A model generated the notes under the pieces. It was not told the DNA's origin. It saw only the letters and a list, made by a program, of their open reading frames with translations, and made no database searches. 20,469 bases of DNA from JBCBKU01 sp038521345 (GTDB taxonomy: Bacteria; Pseudomonadota; Alphaproteobacteria; Rhodobacterales; Rhodobacteraceae), in NCBI GenBank assembly GCA_038521345.1, contig JBCBKU010000032.1, positions 1-20,469 of the forward strand, read 5' to 3'. Below, piece by piece: positions 7,019 through 14,295 of the stretch. Positions within the stretch are counted from its first letter, which is position 1; each line of letters starts with the position of its first letter. A program made the position numbers and the translations under genes.

Positions 7019-8016
7019 CGGATCACGAAACGCGGCGCCGGTCCGAGCGGGACGGGGCCGAACGAGACGAATCCGTTCTGGAAACTGAGCGGCGCGTCGA
7101 TGGTCTGCGGGTTGCCCGAGAGGCCCGCCAGCACTTCGAGCGCGGCTTCGATCGTGGGCGCCACGGCCTCAGGGACAAGACCGGCCGCCTGCCCGAGCGC
7201 AAGCATCTCGCGCCAGTTCTGCGCCTTGACGGTGATCCGGCCCGTAGCCACGCCGTTGCCATCGATTGTCAGATCGCCGGCCGCGCGCAGGTCCGCCTGC
7301 CCCCAAGTCGCACGCATGAGCCCGAGGTCCAGTTTCCGAGGCTGCGGCCGGGCGCGTTCGATGGCGTGCCGGTCCCAGGGCGCGTCAAAGCCGATCGTGG
7401 CGTCGATGGACAACACGTCGATGACCGGCGGCATCAGACGTGCGGGATCGATCATCGCCCGAAGGGGTTCGGAGGGTTCGACGTTGACCGCTTCGAACAG
7501 AATGTCATGGGCCAGCGCGTCGGTTTCGGTTTGTACCGTCGTGAGCGTGCCAAGGGTCAGCCGCGACGACCAGCCGTCGGTCGAGCGGATCTCGACCCCG
7601 TTCATCCGAATGTCGGAGGCGACGAGCGCGGCAAGCGCGCTCGGCTCCACCTCGACAGTGCCTTCCATCCGGTCAGCCTCGATTGTCAAACGTTCGAAGG
7701 GAGACGACAGCGACTGGATTTCGGGCCAGATCGCGGTCACGCGCGTGGGCCAGGCGCTGGCGGCCTCGACGCGGAATGTCGGGGCAGACCACGCGAGACC
7801 CGTTCCCGGATCCGCCAGTTCGACGCCTGCAAACTCTGCGATGAAGGTCCCGGGATAGCCGGTCGTCCGGACCTCGGCCACTTCGGCCAGCCAGCCCTCG
7901 GCGCGCCGTTCGTCCAGCCAGAATGAAAGACCGCGGTCGATGGCCACGGCCCCCGCTGCCCAATAGCCGGACCAAAGCAGTGCGAGCACCAGTATGATTG
8001 TGAACAGCCGACGCAT
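7015..8016 (-). CDS. DUF2125 domain envelope protein
   Basis: This 333-residue protein starts at ATG 8016-8014 behind a strong GGGGGAAAGGG site. Residues 4-26 are one hydrophobic helix (an uncleaved anchor or signal) after a short basic start (MRRLF), placing the rest in the periplasm. The body is rich in beta strands with repeated, regularly spaced short hydrophobic runs, and matches DUF2125, a family common in alphaproteobacteria with no assigned biochemical role. Such long beta-rich, N-terminally anchored proteins resemble AsmA/lipid-transfer-like scaffolds in general layout, but I see no motif proving that. It is divergent from chaC across 61 bp, so the two promoters must sit very close or overlap. 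Confidence 0.82.
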   Translation of the reverse strand: MRRLFTIILVLALLWSGYWAAGAVAIDRGLSFWLDERRAEGWLAEVAEVRTTGYPGTFIAEFAGVELADPGTGLAWSAPTFRVEAASAWPTRVTAIWPEIQSLSSPFERLTIEADRMEGTVEVEPSALAALVASDIRMNGVEIRSTDGWSSRLTLGTLTTVQTETDALAHDILFEAVNVEPSEPLRAMIDPARLMPPVIDVLSIDATIGFDAPWDRHAIERARPQPRKLDLGLMRATWGQADLRAAGDLTIDGNGVATGRITVKAQNWREMLALGQAAGLVPEAVAPTIEAALEVLAGLSGNPQTIDAPLSFQNGFVSFGPVPLGPAPRFVIR

Positions 8017-8077
8017 GGGCCCTTTCCCCCGTGCTCTGGCTGGTGTTCTAGTGGCGCGGTCGAGAAAGGGCCAGCAT

Positions 8078-8623
8078 ATGGATAGCGATACGCTTTGGGT
8101 CTTTGGATACGGCTCGTTGATCTGGGACCCGGGCTTTGCGTTTGAAGAGCGGTTGCGCGCCCGTCTGGACGGGTATGCGCGATCGTTCTGCATGCGCTCG
8201 ATCCATCATCGGGGGACTGTCGAGGCGCCGGGTCTTGTCCTTGCGCTGGACCGCCATCCCGGGGGGTCCTGCGACGGCGTGGCGTTCCGGGTGGCCGAGG
8301 CCGACCGGGACCCGGTGATGGCCTATCTGCGTGAGCGCGAGCTGATTTCTTCGGCATATCTTGAGGAAACGCATGCGATCCGGTTGCTGGATGGCCGGGC
8401 GGTCACGGCTGTCACTTATGTGGTGGATCCCGATCACGTGCAGTATTGCGGCGGGCTCGACCTTGAAGAGCAGGCCGGGATTATTGCCGAAGCGGTGGGC
8501 GGGCGCGGTCCCAATGTCGAGTATTTGTTGAACACCGTCGATCATCTGGACGAACTAGGCATCGCGGATCCGGACCTGACATGGCTTTCTCGCCGCGTTG
8601 CGGCAATCCGTTCGGACACGTGA
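8078..8623 (+). CDS. chaC: ChaC-type gamma-glutamylcyclotransferase
   Basis: This 181-residue protein is the glutathione-specific gamma-glutamylcyclotransferase type. It splits glutathione into 5-oxoproline and cysteinylglycine in the cytoplasm (EC 4.3.2.7). The substrate loop VFGYGSLIW (8-16) is complete, and the conserved RE pair in YLRERE (83-88) supplies the expected catalytic glutamate (E88). HRGTVEAPGLVLAL (44-57) and the C-terminal GPNVEYLLNT (144-153) are also family-typical. ATG 8078 follows AAAGGG (8065-8070); the frame is open 28 codons further upstream but that part overlaps the divergent DUF2125 start. Together with gloB at 16784-17551 it is one of two glutathione-linked enzymes in the window, though the two are not in one operon. 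Confidence 0.9.
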   Translation: MDSDTLWVFGYGSLIWDPGFAFEERLRARLDGYARSFCMRSIHHRGTVEAPGLVLALDRHPGGSCDGVAFRVAEADRDPVMAYLRERELISSAYLEETHAIRLLDGRAVTAVTYVVDPDHVQYCGGLDLEEQAGIIAEAVGGRGPNVEYLLNTVDHLDELGIADPDLTWLSRRVAAIRSDT

Positions 8624-8634
8624 CGTTTTCGCAG

Positions 8635-8663
8635 TTGGAAAGCATTGCGCCAAAGCCTATTGT
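8635..8663 (+). promoter_or_regulatory. Candidate sigma-70 promoter of the motor-like operon
   Basis: TTGGAA (8635-8640) and TATTGT (8658-8663) are separated by exactly 17 nt, each matching four of six consensus bases. Transcription would start near 8670, leaving a leader of about 30 nt before the ATG at 8700. It would make the three genes 8700-12302 a unit separate from chaC. Confidence 0.45.
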
Positions 8664-8699
8664 CCCGACGGATAACGAGCAGGGCAGGACCTGACGCGC

Positions 8700-9911
8700 A
8701 TGGCGAGAGAAGACCGCGACGGCAACGTGCAATTCACGCAGCCAGTGCGCCAGATTGTGACCATGATACTGGTGCTGATCCTTGTCGGGGCTGGCGCCTA
8801 TATCGCGTGGCCCGAGGTTGCACCGGTTTTTCTGGCCAATCCATGGCTGAACGGTTTCATCGCGCTGGTGTTCGTGATCGGGGTTCTGGCCTGTTTCTGG
8901 CAGGTGCTTCAGATCGGCCTTTCGGTGAGCTGGATCGAGGGGTTTGCGGCCGAGCGCCCGGGCCATGCCATGACCCGGGTGCCGCGGCTGCTGGCGCCGC
9001 TCGCGGCGCTTTTGCGGTCACGCGGCGCGCGTATGCAGATCGGCTCGGCCTCGTCGCGGTCCATCCTCGATTCGGTGGCGACACGGATCGACGAGTTGCG
9101 CGATATCACCCGATATATCGTCAACCTTCTGATTTTTCTTGGCCTTCTTGGAACCTTCTTCGGTCTTGCCACTACGGTTCCGGCGGTTGTCGACACGATC
9201 CGCAGCCTTGCGCCGGCCGCGGGAGAGGAAGGGATCGAGGTTTTCGGCCGTCTGATGGACGGTCTTGAAGCCCAGCTAGGTGGCATGGGCGTGGCATTCT
9301 CGTCGTCGTTGCTGGGCCTTGCGGGATCGCTGGTGGTCGGGCTTCTGGAGCTGTTTGCCGGCCATGGCCAGAACCGGTTCTATCGCGAACTCGAGGAATG
9401 GTTGTCGAGCATCACGCGCCTCAGCTTCTCGTCAGGCGAAGGCGAAGGCGAAGGCGGTGCGACCGCCGCGGTTCTCGATCACATGGCCGAACAAATGGAC
9501 GTGCTGCAATCGCTTTACGCGGCTTCCGACGCCAACCGCGCCGAGGTCGACCAGCGGCTGGGGTCGCTGGCCACGGCTGTTGAGGGGCTGGTCGCCCGGA
9601 TCGAGGCCGAGGGATCATCCCAGGCCGCGCTTAATCGGTTGGCCGAGGGGCAGGACCGCCTGACCGCTGTGTTGGAGACGCAGATGGCAGACGGCGCGGG
9701 CGGCGGAGGCGGCGTGGATGCCGAAAGCCGGATGCGTCTGCGGTCGATGGACGTGCAGCTTCTTCGGATTCTGGAGGAAATGGCCACCGGTCGGCAGGAG
9801 ATGATCGGAGACCTGCGATCCGAGATCATCAACCTGACGAAGGCCGTGCGGCAATTGTCCGGGGCGACGTCACCCGGCCGGGCGCCCTCGGCTTCGGATC
9901 TGAGGCGCTAG
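8700..9911 (+). CDS. MotA/TolQ/ExbB-like proton channel protein with cytoplasmic coiled-coil tail
   Basis: This 403-residue inner-membrane protein has four predicted helices (about 18-40, 50-76, 139-160 and 193-220), with a cytoplasmic loop between helices 2 and 3. FLGLLGTFFGLATTV (146-160) is the signature of MotA/TolQ/ExbB channel helices. These proteins form a pentamer that passes protons around a dimeric partner and generates torque or force. ExbB and TolQ have three helices and lack a long tail. Here about 180 residues follow the last helix: a (GE)3 linker (247-252), heptad-like helices (255-330), a glycine linker (332-338) and a further helix (342-387). The start has AGGGCAGGA (8681-8689) upstream. 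The OmpA-domain partner starts 4 nt after the stop, which strongly suggests one complex. What it drives is unknown. Confidence 0.85.
   Translation: MAREDRDGNVQFTQPVRQIVTMILVLILVGAGAYIAWPEVAPVFLANPWLNGFIALVFVIGVLACFWQVLQIGLSVSWIEGFAAERPGHAMTRVPRLLAPLAALLRSRGARMQIGSASSRSILDSVATRIDELRDITRYIVNLLIFLGLLGTFFGLATTVPAVVDTIRSLAPAAGEEGIEVFGRLMDGLEAQLGGMGVAFSSSLLGLAGSLVVGLLELFAGHGQNRFYRELEEWLSSITRLSFSSGEGEGEGGATAAVLDHMAEQMDVLQSLYAASDANRAEVDQRLGSLATAVEGLVARIEAEGSSQAALNRLAEGQDRLTAVLETQMADGAGGGGGVDAESRMRLRSMDVQLLRILEEMATGRQEMIGDLRSEIINLTKAVRQLSGATSPGRAPSASDLRR
9435..9456 (+). repeat. GGCGAA hexamer tandem repeat inside the channel gene
   Basis: Three full copies of GGCGAA plus a partial fourth encode Gly-Glu repeats in the linker between the last membrane helix and the coiled-coil tail. 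The unit is a multiple of three, so copy-number change would alter linker length without breaking the frame. Confidence 0.8.
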
Positions 9912-9915
9912 GGCC

Positions 9916-11784
9916 ATGGCGCTTACGCGGCGTTCGGTCAACCGGGTCTCGGCCTCGATCTGGCCGGGTTTCGTTGATGCGATGACGGCGCTGCTTCTGG
10001 TTCTGATGTTCGTCCTGACCATCTTCATGGTGGTTCAGTTCGTGTTGCGCGAGACGATCTCGGGGCAGGAAGACGAACTGAACGAGCTGGCGTCGGAAGT
10101 GTCCATTCTCGCGCAGGCGCTGGGGCTGGAACAGCAACGGGCTGCAAACCTCGAAGAAGAGGGCGCGCGCCTGTCCAACACCCTGGCCCAGGCCGAGGCC
10201 ACCGCTGAAAGCCAGGCGGCGCTGATCGCGACGCTCACCGGCCAGATCAACGCGGCCGAGGATGAATTGGAGGCGCGGGCGTCCCGCATCACCGCATTCG
10301 AGGCCCAGGTGGCATCTCTTCTGTCCGAACGCGACGCCGCCGTATCCCGGGGTGACACGCTTGCCGCCTCGGTCGAAGAACTCGAGGCCGCGCGCTCCGA
10401 GCTGATTTCGGAACAAGAGGCGCTGACCCTTGCACTGGCCACGGCTCGGACCGAGATCGACGCACAGGCCGAGGCCGCCCGATTGGCGGCGGCGCGCCGC
10501 GAGGCGCTTGAAGCATTGACCGCGGACCTGACGGCCCGGGCCGAATCCGCCGAAGCTGCGCTGACGGCGGAAGAAGAGGCGCGCCTGGCCGAGGCCGCGG
10601 CGGCGGAAGCGCTGCGCGAACGTCTGGCCAATTCCGATGCTGAACTGACCGCGATGACCTTAGCGCTGGAAGAAGAGCGGCGGCGCGCGGAGGAGACCCT
10701 GACGCTGCTTGCCGCGGCACAGGCGGCGAGCGACGATCTGAACGACCAGCTGGCCGCGGCCATTGCGGCCCGCCAGGCAGCCGAAACGGCGGCGACGGGT
10801 GCGATCGAGACCGAGGCGGCGCTGACGGCGGCGAATGCGCGGATTGCGACGCTCGAGGCGGAGTTGCGCGTGTTCGAAGGACGGGCCATCGATGCCGACG
10901 CGCTGCGCGCTCAACTGGCCTCGGCGCTGGCGGCACAGGCCGCGGCCGAAACGGCGGCCGAAGAGGGACTGAGCGCCGCGGAAGAGCGCGCGGCCCTGTT
11001 GGCGGCGGCCAATACCGCGCTGGAAGCGGAAGAGGCACGGTCGGCCGAGAGCCTGCGCGAGGTTGCGGTCCTGAACCAGCAGGTCGCGGCGCTTCGGGCG
11101 CAGCTGGGTGATCTGCAAGGGCTTCTGGACGCCGCCAACGAAGCCGATGCGGCCTCTCAGGTCCGGATCCAGACACTTGGGTCGGATCTGAACACCGCGC
11201 TGGCGCGGGCGGCGGCCGAGGCGCAGCGGCGCGCGGAACTGGAAGAGGCCGAGCGGATCCGACTTGAGGAAGAAGCACAGCGTCTGGCGCTTGAGGCCGA
11301 GCTGAGCCAGACTGAAGCAGAACAGCTGCGCGAGGCGCAGTCGGAATTCTTCGGACAGTTGCGCCGGGTGCTTGGCGGGCGCGAAGGCATCGAGGTGCGT
11401 GGCGACCGCTTTGTCTTCTCGTCCGAGGTCTTGTTCTCGGTCGGGTCCGCGAACCTTGCCCCTGCGGGTCAGGACCAGATCGCCGAGGTGGCGGGAATTC
11501 TGCAGGATATCTCGGACGAAATCCCCGAGGGCGTCGACTGGATCCTGCGCGTCGACGGGCATACCGACAACATTCCCATTGCCGGAGGCGTTTTTGCCGA
11601 CAACTGGGAACTGAGCCAGGCGCGGGCGCTGTCGGTGGTGCGGTTCATGGTGGACCAGCTGGGCTTCCCGCCCGAGCGTCTCGCCGCCACGGGCTTTGGC
11701 GAGTACCGTCCTGTGAACCCGGCCGACACGGCGCAGGCCCGGGCCCAGAACCGGCGGATCGAACTGAAGCTGACCGAGCGGTGA
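9916..11784 (+). CDS. MotB-like OmpA-domain protein with very long coiled coil
   Basis: This 622-residue protein has three parts. Residues 1-45 are a short cytoplasmic start and one membrane helix opening with WPGFVDAMTALLL, where D21 stands at the place of the proton-carrying aspartate of MotB. Residues 50-480 are almost unbroken Ala/Glu/Arg/Leu heptads, a predicted coiled coil of about 430 residues. Residues 490-620 are an OmpA-like peptidoglycan-binding domain with VDGHTDN (546-552), ELSQARALSVV (565-575) and QNRRIEL (611-617). Family knowledge says the membrane helix works inside a MotA-type pentamer and the OmpA domain grips peptidoglycan. The coiled coil is far longer than in MotB, TolR, ExbD or ZorB. 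The gene follows its channel partner by 4 nt and overlaps the next gene by 1 nt. Residues of OmpA type are intact, so it should bind the wall. Confidence 0.88.
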   Translation: MALTRRSVNRVSASIWPGFVDAMTALLLVLMFVLTIFMVVQFVLRETISGQEDELNELASEVSILAQALGLEQQRAANLEEEGARLSNTLAQAEATAESQAALIATLTGQINAAEDELEARASRITAFEAQVASLLSERDAAVSRGDTLAASVEELEAARSELISEQEALTLALATARTEIDAQAEAARLAAARREALEALTADLTARAESAEAALTAEEEARLAEAAAAEALRERLANSDAELTAMTLALEEERRRAEETLTLLAAAQAASDDLNDQLAAAIAARQAAETAATGAIETEAALTAANARIATLEAELRVFEGRAIDADALRAQLASALAAQAAAETAAEEGLSAAEERAALLAAANTALEAEEARSAESLREVAVLNQQVAALRAQLGDLQGLLDAANEADAASQVRIQTLGSDLNTALARAAAEAQRRAELEEAERIRLEEEAQRLALEAELSQTEAEQLREAQSEFFGQLRRVLGGREGIEVRGDRFVFSSEVLFSVGSANLAPAGQDQIAEVAGILQDISDEIPEGVDWILRVDGHTDNIPIAGGVFADNWELSQARALSVVRFMVDQLGFPPERLAATGFGEYRPVNPADTAQARAQNRRIELKLTER

Positions 11785-12302
11785 TGGCGCGGATCACCTG
11801 TCCGGATTATGTCGAGGACGCCGAGGCTTTGCGGGCCATCGTTCTGGAATATCTCGGTGGGGCACTCGACGGTTTTCCGGACGGGGTGGGCACGGCGCCG
11901 GATGCGCACGCGTTGGCCGACACGACACTGTCCAACCTCGGTGCCTACCTCCCGCCCCGGGGCAGGTTGCTTATGGCCCATGACGCGGCGGGCGCGCTGG
12001 TCGGGACAAGTTTCGTCAAGCGGATCCGATCGGACGTAGCCGAGATCAAGCGCCTTTACGTGCGGCCCGCGGCGCGGGGCACGGGCCTCGGGTTTCGGCT
12101 GATGGAAGCGACCGAAGAGGCCGCGCGTGAGATCGGCTGCGCTCAGATCCTTTTGGATACAGGGGCTTGGATGACCGCGGCACGGCGGCTTTATGCGTCG
12201 ATGGGGTATGCCGAGACCGGGCGTTACGACGAAAGCGAGAACGGTCCGGAGTTGGAGCCGCATTTGGTCTATTACGTGAAGGATCTCGGGGCGGGGCGCT
12301 AG
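11784..12302 (+). CDS. GNAT-family N-acetyltransferase
   Basis: This 172-residue protein is a GNAT-fold acyltransferase using acetyl-CoA. VAEIKRLYVRPAARGTGLG (85-103) is the central strand and the CoA-pyrophosphate loop (R98-G-T-G-L-G103). LDTGAWMTAARRLYASMGY (124-142) is the typical C-terminal strand-helix-strand. The acceptor cannot be predicted. The ATG overlaps the last base of the preceding TGA (TGATG); a GTG three bases earlier is an alternative start and adds one residue. Tight coupling to the MotB-like gene suggests shared expression, so the substrate could be a component of that envelope complex, but this is only guilt by association. Confidence 0.85.
   Translation: MARITCPDYVEDAEALRAIVLEYLGGALDGFPDGVGTAPDAHALADTTLSNLGAYLPPRGRLLMAHDAAGALVGTSFVKRIRSDVAEIKRLYVRPAARGTGLGFRLMEATEEAAREIGCAQILLDTGAWMTAARRLYASMGYAETGRYDESENGPELEPHLVYYVKDLGAGR
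12299..12302. other. Second shared CTAG at a convergent gene junction
   Basis: The GNAT gene stops with TAG at 12300-12302 and the phosphotransferase gene stops with TAG on the other strand at 12301-12299, sharing one CTAG. This repeats the arrangement at 7015-7018. Confidence 0.95.
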
Positions 12303-13186
12303 AGCCCGAGATCGGCGATGGCCTCGGCCAGCCCGCGGCGGGCCTGCCGCATCATCACCGGGTTCGTGTCGCGGTAATAGGGCAAGGCCAACGTGGCCTG
12401 CCACGCGACCCGGGCCCGGGCCCGGTCCCACATGGCATCGTCCGGCGCGAGCCGCGCACGGAAACGGTCCCGCGCAGCGGCGTCGAAGAGAAACCATGCG
12501 GGGATGAGGTCATAGGCCGGATCGCCGGCCCCCATGCAGTTCCAGTCGAGAATACCGGTCAGGTCTCCGTTCTGCAGAACAAGGTTGGCGGGCATCAGGT
12601 CGCCGTGCAGCCAGACCGGCGGGCCTGCATAGGGCGGTGCGGTGAGACCCCGGGTCCAGATCGCCTCGGCTGCATCCGCATCGGCGAGGTCCAATGTCCG
12701 GACCTCTGAGAGGCCCGTGCGGAAGCGCGCGTCGTGGAGGCCAAGCGGACCGCCCCGCGAGCCCTTGGGCGCGTCCTCGGGCACGGGACGGGATTGAAGT
12801 GCAGAGACAAAATCGGCGAGCGCGTCGGCGGTGCGGAGGGGATCGGCCATCGGGGCGCGGTCGGCGTCGGTTCCCGGAAGCCAGGTCTGGATGATCCACG
12901 GCAGGGGCAGCGCCGCGGTTGCCCTGCCGATGGCCACGATATCCGGCGAGGCGAGCGGCAGATGCGACGTCAGCCCGGGAAGCCAGCGCCCGAGCTTGTC
13001 GATGACAGGCGCGCCAGCCACTTGCCAGGGCACCCGCACCGTATGTGCCGTGCCCAGCCGGAAGATCCGCATTTCCGTCCCCCCGGTCGCCAGCGGGGTA
13101 AGGGGCAGACCGGCAAAACCCGGCGCCTGAAGCGCGATCTCCCCGGCGATCAGATCGGGCGGGACGTCGAGCGCGTCTTCGTGCAT
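12299..13186 (-). CDS. APH-family phosphotransferase
   Basis: This 295-residue protein has the aminoglycoside phosphotransferase (kinase-like) fold. The catalytic loop is WLHGDLMPANLVL (192-204), with catalytic D196 and metal ligand N201. ILDWNCMGAGDPAYDL (212-227) carries the second metal aspartate D214. VRVPW (50-54) stands where the N-lobe ATP-contact strand lies, with Arg instead of the usual Lys, a substitution common in this subfamily. The start ATG at 13186-13184 sits behind GGGGGA. Members phosphorylate hydroxyls of antibiotics, sugars or choline-like molecules. Chromosomal members like this one usually have no proven drug substrate, so it should not be called a resistance gene on this evidence. 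Confidence 0.85.
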   Translation of the reverse strand: MHEDALDVPPDLIAGEIALQAPGFAGLPLTPLATGGTEMRIFRLGTAHTVRVPWQVAGAPVIDKLGRWLPGLTSHLPLASPDIVAIGRATAALPLPWIIQTWLPGTDADRAPMADPLRTADALADFVSALQSRPVPEDAPKGSRGGPLGLHDARFRTGLSEVRTLDLADADAAEAIWTRGLTAPPYAGPPVWLHGDLMPANLVLQNGDLTGILDWNCMGAGDPAYDLIPAWFLFDAAARDRFRARLAPDDAMWDRARARVAWQATLALPYYRDTNPVMMRQARRGLAEAIADLGL

Positions 13187-13324
13187 GGTTGTCCCCCGTG
13201 ATCGCGGGCCGGTCTGCCGGCAGTCTACCGGGCCCCTAATAGAGATGCGCCAGCCCATCGCAACATTCGCGGACGCGCGCAGCTCTGGATGGCTTGCGAC
13301 GCGTCCGACAGGTTCTGAGGTCAG

Positions 13325-13582
13325 CTAGACAGTGCAGCCCAGCGCAGCGTTCAGTCCGATGGAAATGGCGATAACGCTTGACAAGGCGACAGTTCCAAGT
13401 GGCTTCAGGCCAGCGTGCAACTCTGCATTCCTGAATGACTTCACAGCAAGAATGATCGCCCAAACGGCGACCAGGGCCAGGATCGCCAGATTGCCAAGGC
13501 TTCCGAAGATACCCCCGATGCAAGCCCCATCGGACAGACGGTTCTGGCCGGTAGCTGCCATCCGACGCTTTCCGTCGGTCAT
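13325..13582 (-). CDS. Small membrane protein with two predicted helices (85 aa)
   Basis: I do not recognise the family. The ATG at 13582-13580 has a textbook GGAGG (13592-13588) five bases upstream, which argues that it is translated. Residues 1-18 are polar and basic. Residues 20-48 and 60-83 are long hydrophobic stretches separated by a short charged loop (KSFRNAELHAGLKP), giving a helical hairpin in the inner membrane. Cysteines stand at 21 and near the C-terminus (GCTV). It lies 138 bp upstream of the phosphotransferase gene on the same strand and 58 bp after the low-GC unknown gene. Two-helix proteins of this size can be toxins, holin-like or regulators of larger membrane complexes; nothing here decides between these. 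Confidence 0.65.
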   Translation of the reverse strand: MTDGKRRMAATGQNRLSDGACIGGIFGSLGNLAILALVAVWAIILAVKSFRNAELHAGLKPLGTVALSSVIAISIGLNAALGCTV

Positions 13583-13640
13583 GCACGCCTCCCCACGTCA
13601 CTGAGCGGCGGCTTGGCGGACTAAGCTGGCCTTCGGAAAC

Positions 13641-14078
13641 TCAGGGTAACGGTTTCTTTGGCGCATGATCTCGCCACAGGGTGCGCACCTTGGCACTTAG
13701 TCGGTTCCAGACGTGGCTAGGAACCGTGTTTGAGTGTTTTCCCGTAAGTCCAAATTGATCTGCGCCAGTCAGGAACCACCAAAAAACCTCAAGACCATCC
13801 TCTGTCTCGATGAAATTCATCCAACCTTCGGCAACCAGCCTGCCGTCTTTGTAAAGAACGGCTATACCGGAAAAGTTTTCGATTTCCCCGTCGAGCCAAC
13901 GTGTTCGATGCCCCTCGACACAACTTTCCGACCAATCAAACTGAATGTCAGAACGCTGATAGGTCTGCTGTTCGGGTAAGTACCAGTTTAAGTCGGCTAC
14001 AAGTTGTTCTTCAACATACCTGCGAAGTTTGGGACCCATGCAATCTGAGAAACCAAGTTCGTCCAAAACTTCATCCAA
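13641..14078 (-). CDS. Low-GC hypothetical protein (145 aa), start uncertain
   Basis: I do not recognise this protein. It is acidic at the N-terminus and rich in tryptophan, with a beta-rich middle (GIAVLYKDGRLVAEGWMNF) and a basic C-terminus. No signal or membrane segment is seen, so it is probably cytoplasmic. No ATG opens the frame before codon 14. TTG 14078 is the longest usual start and has only a weak AGAAG close in front; ATG 14039 would give 132 residues. The frame is open up to a stop at 14108. GC over 13681-13860 is about 51% by hand count, far below the neighbours, which points to acquired DNA. Size, composition and isolation would suit an orphan immunity or accessory protein, but that is speculation. 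Confidence 0.6.
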   Translation of the reverse strand: MDEVLDELGFSDCMGPKLRRYVEEQLVADLNWYLPEQQTYQRSDIQFDWSESCVEGHRTRWLDGEIENFSGIAVLYKDGRLVAEGWMNFIETEDGLEVFWWFLTGADQFGLTGKHSNTVPSHVWNRLSAKVRTLWRDHAPKKPLP

Positions 14079-14236
14079 TACTTCTGCTCTACCCGAGCAG
14101 CTTCTCTAACCGGCTTCACGATTCTTTCAAGCTCGGAGCGTGGGTTTGGGCTCGATGCGGACCTTCGCTGCAGGCCTGACGAGGCCAGCCTTTCAACCCA
14201 GGTCCGGCGCGGCGCTGTGGCGCCACGCTCCCGACG

Positions 14237-14269
14237 AAAAAAAAGACCGCCGGCTTTGAGCCGGCGGTC
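14237..14269 (-). terminator. Rho-independent terminator of clpA
   Basis: Positions 14245-14255 and 14259-14269 form a perfect 11-bp GC-rich stem with a 3-nt loop. On the minus strand it is followed directly by eight T residues (the A-run at 14237-14244). It begins 26 nt after the clpA stop codon and is the clearest intrinsic terminator in the window. Confidence 0.95.
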
Positions 14270-14295
14270 CGTGTAGGGTGCTTTTCCGGACGGGC

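Noticed and set aside
10035..10889. A 284-codon minus-strand frame made mostly of Ala and Ser.
   Set aside because: It is the complement of the Ala/Glu-rich coiled-coil coding sequence and has no independent features.
8700..12302. A Zorya-type antiphage system.
   Set aside because: The channel and OmpA pair resemble ZorA and ZorB in outline, but no ZorC, ZorD or ZorE follows. The neighbours are a GNAT enzyme and a phosphotransferase, and the long coil is in the OmpA partner.
12299..13186. An antibiotic resistance gene.
   Set aside because: The fold is APH-like, but nothing links it to a drug substrate or to mobile DNA; chromosomal homologues are common.
14170..14224. Two short stem-loops (14173-14186 and 14211-14224) before the clpA terminator.
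   Set aside because: Stems of only 5 bp in GC-rich DNA, no T-run, and no tRNA-like or other RNA fold around them.
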